NCBI GenBank assembly: GCA_963402885.1
Contig: OY727097.1
Span: forward strand, 15,686,001-15,750,000
From: Antedon bifida
Lineage: Eukaryota; Echinodermata; Crinoidea; Comatulida; Antedonidae
Direction of reading: 5' to 3'
Length of the DNA: 64,000 nt
Part shown: positions 41,101 to 49,600 of the stretch, one piece after another
Layout of the letters: each line of letters begins with the position of its first letter
How positions within the stretch are numbered: position 1 is the stretch's first letter
Translations under genes and position numbers: made by a program
The notes under the pieces: generated by a model
What the model was told of the DNA's origin: nothing
Databases searched by the model: none
What the model saw: only the letters and a program-made list of their open reading frames with translations

Positions 41101-42547
41101 GTTAAAATTATAAAAGTATATAAAAATAAAATAATAGTATGGAGGTTATGAATTTATTTATGCCAAATTGGTGGTTTTTTTTCACAGTAAATGGAACTGA
41201 TCCTTGTACATACAAAGATGAACTTGGTTGTCTCTTCTCTTTTAACTTTGTTATGAATGGAACAATGCAGGTGATTCTGGTACAGAAAATAACATGTAAG
41301 TAATGTAAAAAGAAAACCCAAGCAAAATGAAATTTAATACATTGTTTAAAGCTCTGTCTACACTATCAAACTTTATGTGACAAAAACATGTAATGTGCCC
41401 ATATATGGACACAATGATGAAAACTGATGTATTTAGGTACATCAAACTTTTTTGTCAAACTATTTTGATAGTGTGGACAGAGCTATATATTGAGATCTCT
41501 GTGCACTGCACACACACACCTACATATAATTATACAGTATACATCCCCTCATTTGACAGGGACAATTTAATGGACATCAAAAGGCATACTGCACTTTTTT
41601 TTCGAACAATTATGAAAGAGTACCATCAGTATCCTTTAATTTAATCTGTATTCTTTGTATATTAAACATCTTTTTTTCAATTTGAGACATGCCCTTCATT
41701 ATAATACTAGAAGTTGGTACAAAGTATGTGAAATGTATGATAGAAGTAGAGTGAAAAAATGATTGTAATGGCTTTTTTCAGGAAATATTTGCAGAAAAAT
41801 AAATGTCAGTCAAGTGCAGCAAACACAGCTTGTCTTGATTCAACATGTGCAACACTTCATGTTAATGATTTATATGAATGTTTACTTTATTTTCAGCGTG
41901 CCCAGAAGGAATAGATGCCTTATGGCTGGCTATTGGCATCATTATTGGTATATTACTAGTTGGTCTAGCCCTTCTGCTGGCCTGGAAGATAGCTACATAT
42001 ATATATGACAAACGAGAATATGCTAAATTTTTGAAAGAGTTAGAAAATGCACGAACAGATGCGGTAAGGAATGATTATTTTTCTTATCTTGTAGTTAATA
42101 ATGTTTATTTATTTATTATTTATGGTTTCCCTTTAAAGACCAGACCATTTTTATGTAGAGTCACCACTACATAGCATCCAAGTTCACTGTAGCTGATGTT
42201 CCAAGAAAACATTATTTATTTTAAACATTTCTATTTGCATTTGAACTCTCTATCTATCTCTATATCTATTTCTAGTATGATTATGATGTATCCTAGTATT
42301 GTAATTGAAAATTTTAAATCTAACAGTACTAATAAATACCTTTAATTAAAAGTATAAGTATATATTTATATCAATTTTTGTGATTAACATGCATTGCATT
42401 GGAACATTAGCATTGAAAATACTAATTGAAATTTAATTATATGTTAATGAAAATATTACCTAGACATACTTGCCTTTCTTTCAGAATATAAATCCCCTTT
42501 TTAAATCTTCTACGACAACCTACAAGAATCCAACATATGGTAAATAG
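26024..42547 (+). CDS. Integrin beta subunit, 5'-incomplete, damaged; possible pseudogene
   Basis: Type I membrane cell-adhesion receptor; in the family it pairs with an alpha subunit and links matrix to actin. Exons: 26024-26120, 27070-about 27144 (degenerate), 27545-27628, 29503-29580, 30067-30174, 30553-30644 (frameshifted), 35121-35305, 36120-36356, 36724-36793, 37380-37464, 38075-38277, 38723-38852, 41188-41295, 41897-42063, 42485-42547. They run from mid-betaI domain through hybrid, four I-EGF modules, beta-tail, transmembrane helix and cytoplasmic NPxF/NPxY motifs to TAG. Apart from the second and sixth exons all junctions keep phase. No exon for the signal peptide, PSI domain or MIDAS half of betaI was found between the opposing GPCR gene and 26.0 kb. 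A truncated duplicate gene is the simplest reading; very distant 5' exons or assembly errors are alternatives. Confidence 0.8.
27070..27144 (+). pseudogene. Degenerate integrin betaI exon lacking the DxPEGG metal-site segment
   Basis: After a good TTTTTTCAG acceptor the frame reads RTLKDQTVSMSL, which aligns with the family segment before NLDxPEGGxDAIxQ. The following residues (YAKLTC...) do not match, the conserved PEGG stretch is absent, and a stop (TAG, 27145-27147) follows with no in-phase donor. In intact integrins this segment supplies ligands of the LIMBS/SyMBS metal site. Confidence 0.5.
27545..30644 (+). CDS. Integrin betaI exons, the last with a 1-base frameshift
   Basis: Exon 27545-27628 encodes IGWRKYSRHF and DAGFHFALDGK; 29503-29580 encodes GGLTLPNDGECHL; 30067-30174 encodes DFPSLGQLHEKL and NVIPIFAVA. 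All are classic betaI strands and helices in phase 0. Exon 30553-30644 reads EVVNEFF in frame, then must shift by one base inside the TTTTT run at about 30569-30573 to continue RGSVGTLASDSRNIIELV. Its length, 92 bp, is one short of a multiple of three, so one T has been lost or missed in sequencing. Confidence 0.8.
27646..29386 (+). repeat. 20-bp minisatellite in an integrin intron
   Basis: About 85 copies of GGTAGCTGGCTCATTTGAGG and variants (GAGATAGCTGGCTC, GTAACTATATCATTTGAGG). A long block is repeated with a period near 655 bp: the marker GGTTTTCTGGATTATTTGAG occurs near 28211, 28864 and 29239. It begins 18 bp after the donor of exon 27545-27628 and ends about 115 bp before exon 29503-29580, so it makes up nearly all of that intron. 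Confidence 0.9.
31664..33979. mobile_element. 2.3-kb near-perfect palindrome (foldback element) in an integrin intron
   Basis: The left arm 31664-32818 and right arm 32838-33979 are inverted copies with a spacer of about 19 bp. The ends read AGTCCAGATCCCTATGT and its complement; the centre CATATTTTATTGGA and its complement. The arms are close to identical in the outer half and more diverged near the centre. Each arm carries TTGACCTTTGACCT and TTGACCTCTGACCTC, i.e. tandem AGGTCA half-sites one base apart. No coding sequence is seen. Confidence 0.85.
34065..34130 (+). repeat. tRNA-derived SINE head next to the palindrome
   Basis: TGGCTCGGTGG resembles box A and GAGATCGAGCCTC resembles box B, about 30 bp apart, followed by TAACGAAACGAAATAAG and a T run. 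Cloverleaf folding is imperfect, so a SINE or tRNA pseudogene is more likely than a tRNA. Confidence 0.5.
35121..36356 (+). CDS. Integrin exons: hybrid domain C-half and first I-EGF module
   Basis: Exon 35121-35305 encodes the hybrid-domain stretch (VTYSAYCDGE, then NCSNIRLGNVIKFKLNVSV). Exon 36120-36356 continues FSVKPLGFEENLEVV, the family 'I.PLGF.E.V' strand, then NCECEC and the first I-EGF Cys pattern (CSNGNGSLVCGICEC). The junction completes a Ser codon across the intron. Confidence 0.85.
36635..36690 (-). repeat. LINE 3' tail with AGATA microsatellite
   Basis: Read on the minus strand this is GAATTTCCTTTTTGAGGATC, then AATAAAAGTTATCTTATC and repeats of ATCTT. GATCAATAAA followed by a short tandem repeat is a common 3' terminus of CR1/L2/Rex-like LINEs. 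Only the tail is present; it ends 33 bp before integrin exon 36724-36793. Confidence 0.55.
36724..38277 (+). CDS. Integrin I-EGF exons
   Basis: Exon 36724-36793 encodes VCSGQGSCICGKCVC; 37380-37464 encodes CNCDNFSCRRD and ends LICGG; 38075-38277 encodes CVCGQCECKPGYSGPDC and CECGVCMCN with the last module. The CxCGxCxC signature is repeated as expected. The acceptor of the first exon is weak (ACGAAG with little pyrimidine tract) but gives the only in-phase join. Confidence 0.8.
37934..38051. mobile_element. MITE copy 1 with AAGCTCTGTCTACA ends
   Basis: The terminal inverted repeats TAAGCTCTGTCTACACTATC and its imperfect complement (GATACTGTAGACAGAGCTTA) bound ~118 bp. It sits in an integrin intron and ends 23 bp before the acceptor of exon 38075-38277, so it supplies most of the 3' intron end. 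Confidence 0.75.
38723..41295 (+). CDS. Integrin beta-tail domain exons
   Basis: Exon 38723-38852 (TCPAKCDRNRDCVQC, then KCQECP) and exon 41188-41295 (DPCTYKDELGCLFSF) match the membrane-proximal beta-tail, with the 'C.......CWFYF'-like strand changed to CLFSF. Phase 1 between them joins as Val. Confidence 0.8.
40100..40350 (+). repeat. 31-bp tandem array in an integrin intron
   Basis: About eight copies of GGAATTCACTTTGATATTGG followed by TATAAAAACAA. It is preceded by a direct duplication of the segment GGGTTAGCCATG...TTTCTAGGAATCA (near 39900 and 40074). Non-coding. Confidence 0.85.
41348..41485. mobile_element. MITE copy 2 with AAGCTCTGTCTACA ends
   Basis: Same terminal repeats as the copy at 37934 (AAAGCTCTGTCTACACTATC and TTGATAGTGTGGACAGAGCT), with an internal part sharing GTGCCCAT. 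It lies 52 bp after integrin exon 41188-41295. Confidence 0.75.
41897..42547 (+). CDS. Integrin transmembrane and cytoplasmic exons
   Basis: Exon 41897-42063 encodes CPEGIDALW, a transmembrane helix with IIIGILLVGLALLLAWK and the membrane-proximal KREYAKFLKE. Exon 42485-42547 encodes NPLF and, 12 residues further, NPTY, then GK and TAG. These are the two NPxY/F sites that bind talin and kindlin in the family. The tail is fully conserved, in contrast to the damaged betaI part. Confidence 0.9.
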
Positions 42548-42559
42548 AAGGTTTTATGC

Positions 42560-43135
42560 AAGATGTTGATACCTGTTGCCAAACAAGACCTCATTCAGAA
42601 CCATCCAACAAGGCCTGATCAATTTGATAACTAATACACAGTGATACTAGACTAAACGATATCAGAATAATAATTTATGGCAAAGTTGAGACAGTAACTG
42701 ACAGATCCATCAAGCCTGTTATCAGAAAAAGAATTGCCCACTAGGCCACAACTGACATCAGATCAAACTTACTTGTCCTGATCCACAAGGAATGTTATCA
42801 GACCAGGAGATGCCCTCCGCTTGGCCACAAAGTCTGATATCAGATTAAACTGACTTGTCCTGATCCAAAATCAGACCATGCGCTGCTCTCCACTAGGCCA
42901 CAAAGTCTGATATCAGATCAAAGTGACTTGTCCAGATCCACATTGCATGTTAACATACCATGAGATACTCTCCACTAGGCCACACAGTAGGATATCAGAT
43001 CAAAGTGACTTGTCCTGATCCACAAGGCATGTTATCAGACCATGAGATGCCCTCCACTAGGCCACAACTGACATCAGATCAAATTGACTTGTCCAGATCC
43101 ACAAGGCATGTTCAGATCATTCCAAGAGGCCTAAC
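42560..43135 (+). repeat. ~80-bp tandem array just after the integrin stop codon
   Basis: Five to six copies of a unit containing CTTGTCCTGATCCACAAGGC, then TGTTATCAGACCATGAGATG and CCCTCCACTAGGCCACA. It starts within about 200 bp of the stop codon and so probably lies in the 3' UTR. Repeats are imperfect (roughly 80-90% by eye). Confidence 0.75.
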
Positions 43136-43819
43136 ATCACTTCAACATAACATAAACCGAGGCAAGCTGACTTATTATCAGACAACATTCGTTATTAGAG
43201 TAACTAGTTAAGTTGCTACACAACTACAAGAAAAGTTTATAAATTGTTTTGTAATAGTAAACCTTTCATAGATGACTGTGATGACAATGCCACAACCTTT
43301 TATGACAATTAAATAAGTTTAATAGATTAAAAGAAATACAATTGTAATAAGTGACAATCAAACATGCCTTGTGAATGATGGCTCCTCTGTTAGTAAGACA
43401 TATTACTCATCAATACCGGCGTTTTGTATGGTATTTGTAAACCCGGGTGTGTTTTACTTATAATGGTTTAGCTGGTATCCAGATAAAAATCCAAGAAAAA
43501 CCTTCAAATAATGTTTAATAATACCAGATGATGTAGGCCAACACAAAATATATCACATAATTATATAAAATGGTCTGATACCTGAAACTAACAACCAGAG
43601 CATCTTGTCAAACAGAATTCACAACAGGTATCTGACCTGAAGTTTCTGTACTATAACTTGAAGTATTAATTGATTGGCTAGAGAGCTAACTCCATATTTA
43701 ACAATAAATTGTTATATTCATTACCATAAAAAAATAAGTAATTTATAAAAACTGGACTGTACGTTTATGTATGTTTATATTTTAAAATATATATATATAA
43801 ACACATTAGGCAATGAACA

Positions 43820-44045
43820 TTAATTCGAAACCGCCCGGTGATATACTGAAATTTAATTAATTAATTTGAAACGATAAAGATGAGGAAATCTGTGAGAATG
43901 AGAAAAAGTCGCCCCAACCGAGACTCGAACTCGGACCGCCTGCTTGATATGCAGATGTCCTAACCATTAGACCACTGGGGCTTTCATGGTATTGTTTTCT
44001 CATTCTCACAGATTTCCTCATCTTTATCGTTTCAAATTAATTAAT
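43820..44045 (-). repeat. tRNA-headed repeat flanked by inverted tails
   Basis: A tRNA-like core (43911-43981, minus) is flanked on both sides, in inverted orientation, by TTTCTCATTCTCACAGATTT, CCTCATCTTTATCGTTTC and AAATTAATTAATTAA. On the outer left it continues to CAGTATATCACCGGGCGGTT in complement. The whole can fold into one hairpin with the tRNA as loop. The same parts recur at 52.5-53.1 and 58.4 kb. Confidence 0.7.
43911..43981 (-). tRNA. tRNA-like gene, anticodon AUC by position (SINE head or tRNA pseudogene)
   Basis: It folds as a 71-nt cloverleaf: 7-bp acceptor stem (GCCCCAG/TTGGGGC), D arm from GTCTAATGGTTAGGAC, anticodon stem TCTGC/GCAGG with loop ATATCAA, T arm CCGAG/CTCGG with loop TTCGAGT. 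Boxes A and B are good. The anticodon would be AUC, which is not normal in animal tRNAs, while the body resembles Asp/Glu tRNAs. With several copies in shared flanks a repeat origin is likely. Confidence 0.5.
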
Positions 44046-44142
44046 TAAAATATATATATATATATATATATATTCTGACTCATGTATTCTTCATAATATT
44101 GTAAGTTATTGTTTTATATTACTAAATAATATTTTTGAACAG

Positions 44143-44198
44143 ATACAGCGGATAATTTTAAAGCACCAGCACTGTCTCATCATTTTGCTGTAACATAG
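44143..44198 (+). other. Candidate alternative last exon of the integrin gene
   Basis: A GGTAAAT donor lies inside the last codons of exon 42485-42547 (after NPTY). Splicing from it to the TTTTTGAACAG acceptor at 44142 gives an in-phase tail DTADNFKAPALSHHFAVT and a stop. Alternative cytoplasmic tails are known in integrin beta genes. Support here is only frame and splice sites. Confidence 0.25.
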
Positions 44199-44589
44199 TT
44201 AGCACTCTAGTCAATCTATTAATACCTCAATGGTACTAGATCATGCTGAATTTGGTGCTAAGTTGCAATATGTGATAAAATTAGAGGTTGATTTGAAAAA
44301 AAAAAATTACGATTTAAGAATAAATTAGAGTAGCGTAGGCCTATAGTGGTGTGGCCATGTCTGCCTTTAAACAAGTGCTTTATTTTATTTAAGATAAATA
44401 TTTTATATAAAACATGTGAAAATGTTGTTATTTGTCCACATATTTTTAAAATTATAATAATATCTTATATTTTGACAGTATAGTGAGCTTACCAAAAGTA
44501 CTGTAATTGGTTACTCTATAGTAAACCTTAAAACACAGTACTGACTGTATAAATAAGAACTCCCAGCCAGTGTTCAAGGGAAACTCTAT

Positions 44590-44709
44590 TAAGCTTGGTT
44601 CCCACTAGGACGCAGGCCTACAAGGACGTAAGCCGCAAGGCATGTTCGAATAATCTTTTGCGTTGTGGCTTACGTCATTGCATTGTGTCATATTGGGAAC
44701 AAGGCTTTA
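44590..44709. mobile_element. MITE with TAAGC-TGGTTCCCACTAGGACG ends
   Basis: ~120 bp bounded by TAAGCTTGGTTCCCACTAGG and, in complement, TAAAGCCTTGTTCCCAATAT, with further inverted match inside (GACGTAAGCC and GGCTTACGTC). A short non-autonomous DNA element. Confidence 0.6.
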
Positions 44710-46657
44710 AGGGGACACTGGTCCCAAAGGTGTCCCCATAATACAGTTTCCACTGTAATATTTATGCAGGTACATAACAAAGATGGAGGAATTTTCCCTC
44801 TTCTATAAAAATATCCTAAATATCTAGTTTTCTGATTTGATGATAATTCTCCAATTTATACATGTTTCAAAAGTTTAATTGTTAAATTAATACATAAAAA
44901 GTAATATAAAGCTAAAAAGAATATTTATAATGTTTAAAGTATTGAAAACGTCAAAAATCTTTTTAAAAAATGTTCATATTTTCTGAATAGATCTCTTATA
45001 TTTATCCTTCCTTAAATTCACGATATACACTTACTACTGTTTTTTTTTACTTGGGCCATTCGGCAATGTAAATTTGACTCCATTTAGGCCTACATTAGTT
45101 TCAAAACTGTACAAAGGTCATATAAAAGGCAAACTGTTCCATACTGTTGGGTACTATAAACATTAATAAGCAATACTGGTTGTAAAATCATATTGTAATA
45201 TTACTACTTACTACTGTTTTAAGTTTGTATTTATTATTACTTTATTATTTATGTGTATATTATTACTTATTTAAGACATAAAAGACGTTTACTATATAAT
45301 TTCAATATAAAATGTAATAACAAAAACAGATAACAATGTTTATGAACCATCGTGGAACCACTTTCAAGATCAAACAATAATATACATAGTATACCGTAAA
45401 ACATCGAAAAGAAGGCCATCTCGATGTCAAGCACATGACTTCTTTTCAAGATACTATGGGCTTCTTTTTCGAAATACTCTGTATTATAATGTCAAAGGAA
45501 TAGAAATTTATGATCGTGTTATTATTTTAGTATCGATATATTAATGACCTGCAACCATTTTTAACCTTGGACTCGTATATTTATTCTACAATTTATTGTT
45601 TTCCAAATGCTACTTTTATTTCATCTTGCATCTTCTTGTCTGCTTCCTTGGCAAATATATAAAATTGGCAGAGAATGTTTTAAAAATCATATATGAAACG
45701 TCATTAATTTAATCTTTTTGCCATTAGATTTTGTATTAGAATTATTTAATTCAAGTTTAATGTCAATCTTTAAATAGACATGTTTGATGAAATAACCGTC
45801 TTAAAAAAAACTGTTTACCGGTATATTATTGATTTTTTTTTTAGTATCAATGTGGTAGTGGTAGTGGTAGTCAAAACATTGAGTATTTAGTAAATTTAAT
45901 ATAAACCAATTCTTATTGTATTTTAGGCCTATGTAAGAGCACAAGCTCGTCCAGGGATGTCGGGTCGTTCGGTTCAAAATAATTCTAATCCTAAGGTGCC
46001 CTTTTCAAGTTAGAAACCAGCAGCGAAAGTGGTAAATAGGCCTCATGACAATTATTTGGCAAATCATTCATCTACTACTATACTAGGCCTATAGCTATAT
46101 TTTATTTTAAAAATCTTGGCTATGGACTAGGAACAGCGAAGAGTAAGACTCGTTCATCTTTAAACATTACAGTACAAAGCTCCCGGCCCTTAAAAAAAAC
46201 ATCAACAATAACAAAGTTGATATTGCTTTTTATTTTATTGTGAATTACTATAAAATAGTGTATTTATGTAATTATTAAATAATATACTAAACACAATCAC
46301 ATCTAACCCAATTCTGTGACAATAAAAAAAAGGTTTATCTGATTTTCCAACAGCATTTTTTATATAATCTTGTAATATATTTAGGCCTATAACTTAGTTT
46401 ACACAATTTTATTTTTATTTATTTTTGTAAATAATTGTATCTGATCTTAATGTTGTACTAGCAGAAAGAGATCGGCAATAATAAATAGCTATGTGTGGCC
46501 ATGAAGGCACCAACTTCAATTTGTATACCAGGTATAATATAGATCGCGTTTACTTATTATGAGTGTTGACATTAACTCTACGTGTATTTTGCCATATACT
46601 TTTCATTAAATCAATTGACTTTAGTACAACCTTTACGTAACGTTATATTTTAGAATT
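44710..46657. other. Intergenic stretch before the SLC22 gene
   Basis: No convincing exon. One frame at 45932-46012 (after a TTTTAG) is open for 28 codons to a stop but has no family match. Several TAGGCCTA palindromes occur (45085, 45924, 46085, 46384). An SLC22 exon for the usual N-terminal helix was looked for here and not found. Confidence 0.4.
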
Positions 46658-49600
46658 ATGAATGCTGCTTTATTAGTAGTATGGCCTGTGTGGTATATTA
46701 CGGCGTTGTATCGTCTTCTCGTCTTTAAAATCGACAGCGTAGGACACTGCGATGTTTCGCAATGTCCAACAGATGAAGTAGTGCGCGCGGTGAGTGTCTT
46801 TAGAACCTTATGAATTTAGTGTATGTATATAATGTTTGAAACATTAAATTAGTTAAATGTAATCCGTAAGTGCCTTGAAAAAAAAGCTTGTAATATTTTG
46901 TATAGATATTTATAGTATTAACCGTACACAAATGTTTTTATAATAGCTATATTATTATAGGATAATATCAAATAAAACACTTTATCACATCATTTTTTCC
47001 ATTTGTGTTACGTCATTGTTTAGAAGGATCAATAGACGAATATAGGCTATATTCAATATATATATATATATATATATATAAGAATTATACGCGTTTGTTT
47101 CTTTTTGTAATACAAGTTCCTAGAGACACCGTGTCAAACCAGGGACATACCTCTCCAAACAATGGTTAGAGAGCACATTATCTAGTACAAACCCATCCTT
47201 TAACTACAAAATTATCACAGAATTGGCGTTTTGTTGAGAAAAATATTCCAGTGAGGGTTAAATGTCGACATTTTTGTAGGAGAGAATTTTAAGAGATATT
47301 GTACGCGTTGATGTTATAGCTGAATAGCATACGGTGGTAGAAATTCACACTTTTCTGATTGTTGATCAATATGACAGTTTGTCTTTCTGTGTGGTACTGC
47401 AAGGACTGTATTATGGGGCTGGGAACAGGATTGCTGGGACAGAATCTCCACTCACGCTCACGGAGGTTCAACTGTATTAACCATTTAAAAAAAGAAATGA
47501 TTAGAAGGTCACTTTATCATGCACGATTGAGTGTGATGCTTTCCGTGTACACTTTGTAGTATATGATAAGTATAAATTGCAACGTTATATTGTCAGTATT
47601 ATACAATAACATCTTTCATGAAATGTTTATTAATATGAATGAGTCCATGACTCTAATTGTTATGATGGTAGGCCAAATGGTATGAAATTTATAGGAATTA
47701 AAATTAGGCCAAGAAAATGTCAATAATGTGTCAATATATTTGTTAAAATATCGAATAATAGTCATAACTGTGTTACTTACAAAACAAGACATTTCAATTT
47801 CTTATAAATGCTTTGTGAGTATAAATAATGCCGGCGCCATCCATTGAACTTAAATTACAACAACTCCAAACATTTCGTTTTAAATTCAAATGACACAAAA
47901 AAAGACCCGAACGTATATATTAAAATGATGCTGTATCAACCCTTTTTAATCAGGTAACCTTTAAAATTGTTAGATAGTACATCAAATTTAATTTAGGTTT
48001 ACCGAAAACCAAACTAAGTGGGTCAGGGTTATCAAATCTACGGTGGCCTGTAAGTGTCACGGCAACTTTTAAAAAATATCACGGCAATTTACAAAAAAAC
48101 CACAGCAATTTAAAAAAAGCCACAGCAATTTTTTTTAAAAAGCCACGGCAACTTTAATATAAAACATCACGGCAACTTAAAAATAAAACACATCAATTCA
48201 ACAAAAATACCACGGCAACTTAAAAATGAAACACCCTGGCTTTTAAAAAAATTGCCGTGGTTTATTTTGTAAATTGCCGTATATTTTTTTAAAGTTGCCG
48301 TGACGCTTAAAGTCCACCCTACACGCCACGATCGAAAGTATGTTCGCTCTACTTATAATGACGTCCTAATGATTGTGGTGGTGATTTTTCCCCATTTGTT
48401 TGTTATTACGTTGGTAGGTGACATTGTTAGAGCTCATGAAGACACTGAATAAAATTTTAAAGTAGCCTACTGCACATAATAATATAATCGTAAAGAGCAA
48501 ACAAATAGGTATCTTGGCAAATGATGCATGTGATACGATTATAACGAGTCACACAAATCAAAGTTAACTAAACGAATACCATGCACAATTGTAGAATCAC
48601 TAGTCCATAAGAAATTCGGCGAATCTCGGTTCGCCTGAGAAGCTGTTCATCCTGAATCTGGACGTTGACTAGATGTTGTTGTGCACGTTATAAAGTTAAA
48701 TTTAACAAAGAATTGCTTTTTGTTGTGGATAGGAAAGACGACGATCGGCACAAAATAAGTAGAATACTAATGCCTTATTCAGAATGTTTGAATAAATAAA
48801 ATACGAATGTTGAAAGATAGTTACAAGAAAGAGATAATAAACATATATAAGGATCATTTATTATTAATATTTTGTTTGTATATGCTGTACAGCTTACTGC
48901 ATGTTTATTAAATCATTAACAGTATCAAATTTTGTAATGAAAATGTATAAACAAGAAGGTTATCATATTATTACCAAACAGTGTTTAACGACGTCGATAT
49001 TACGCTGGCCTGTAATTGCCGTGGCTTTTTTTGTAAATTGCCCTGACATTTTTCCGTGACACGTACTATTAACATTTTCTTTAGTTTATTATTTGTAAAC
49101 CATTATCTTGATTTTACCAGTTTTTGTTTTATAATTTCAGTTTGATCTTGTCTGTGAAAAGGCCGCAAAGCCATCGCTTTCACAGTCAATTTTTTTTGTT
49201 GGAACACTAGTTGGTTCACTTGTTTTTGGAGCTTTAGCGGACAAGTAAGTATTTTGGCATTTCCTAACTGAACAGACGACCGGCGACGTTTGTTTTTAAA
49301 TGTAGAGGTATATGTAGTTAGTAGATTGTGATGAATGGTCTTACTTATATATTATCATTGCGAAATTCATATGTCAAATGTATTTGCAACTAAACGCTTA
49401 ATTAATAGAACATTCCAATTATTTATTGTTTTGTGTTGTTATATCAAATGAAACATCCTTGTTGGTGCTATGAGCTAAACAGCGAATATTGTAACCGTAC
49501 ACATAATTTCCATTGAATTGCTCTATAATCTAAATCACAGTTCGCATATGTACCGACTCAAATTATCTTTCATATACTAAACCACTCTTCCGTGACTTAA

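Noticed and set aside
47058-47082. TA microsatellites (also 44047-44073, 52444-52461) as regulatory sites
   Set aside because: Simple dinucleotide runs at repeat edges with no promoter context.
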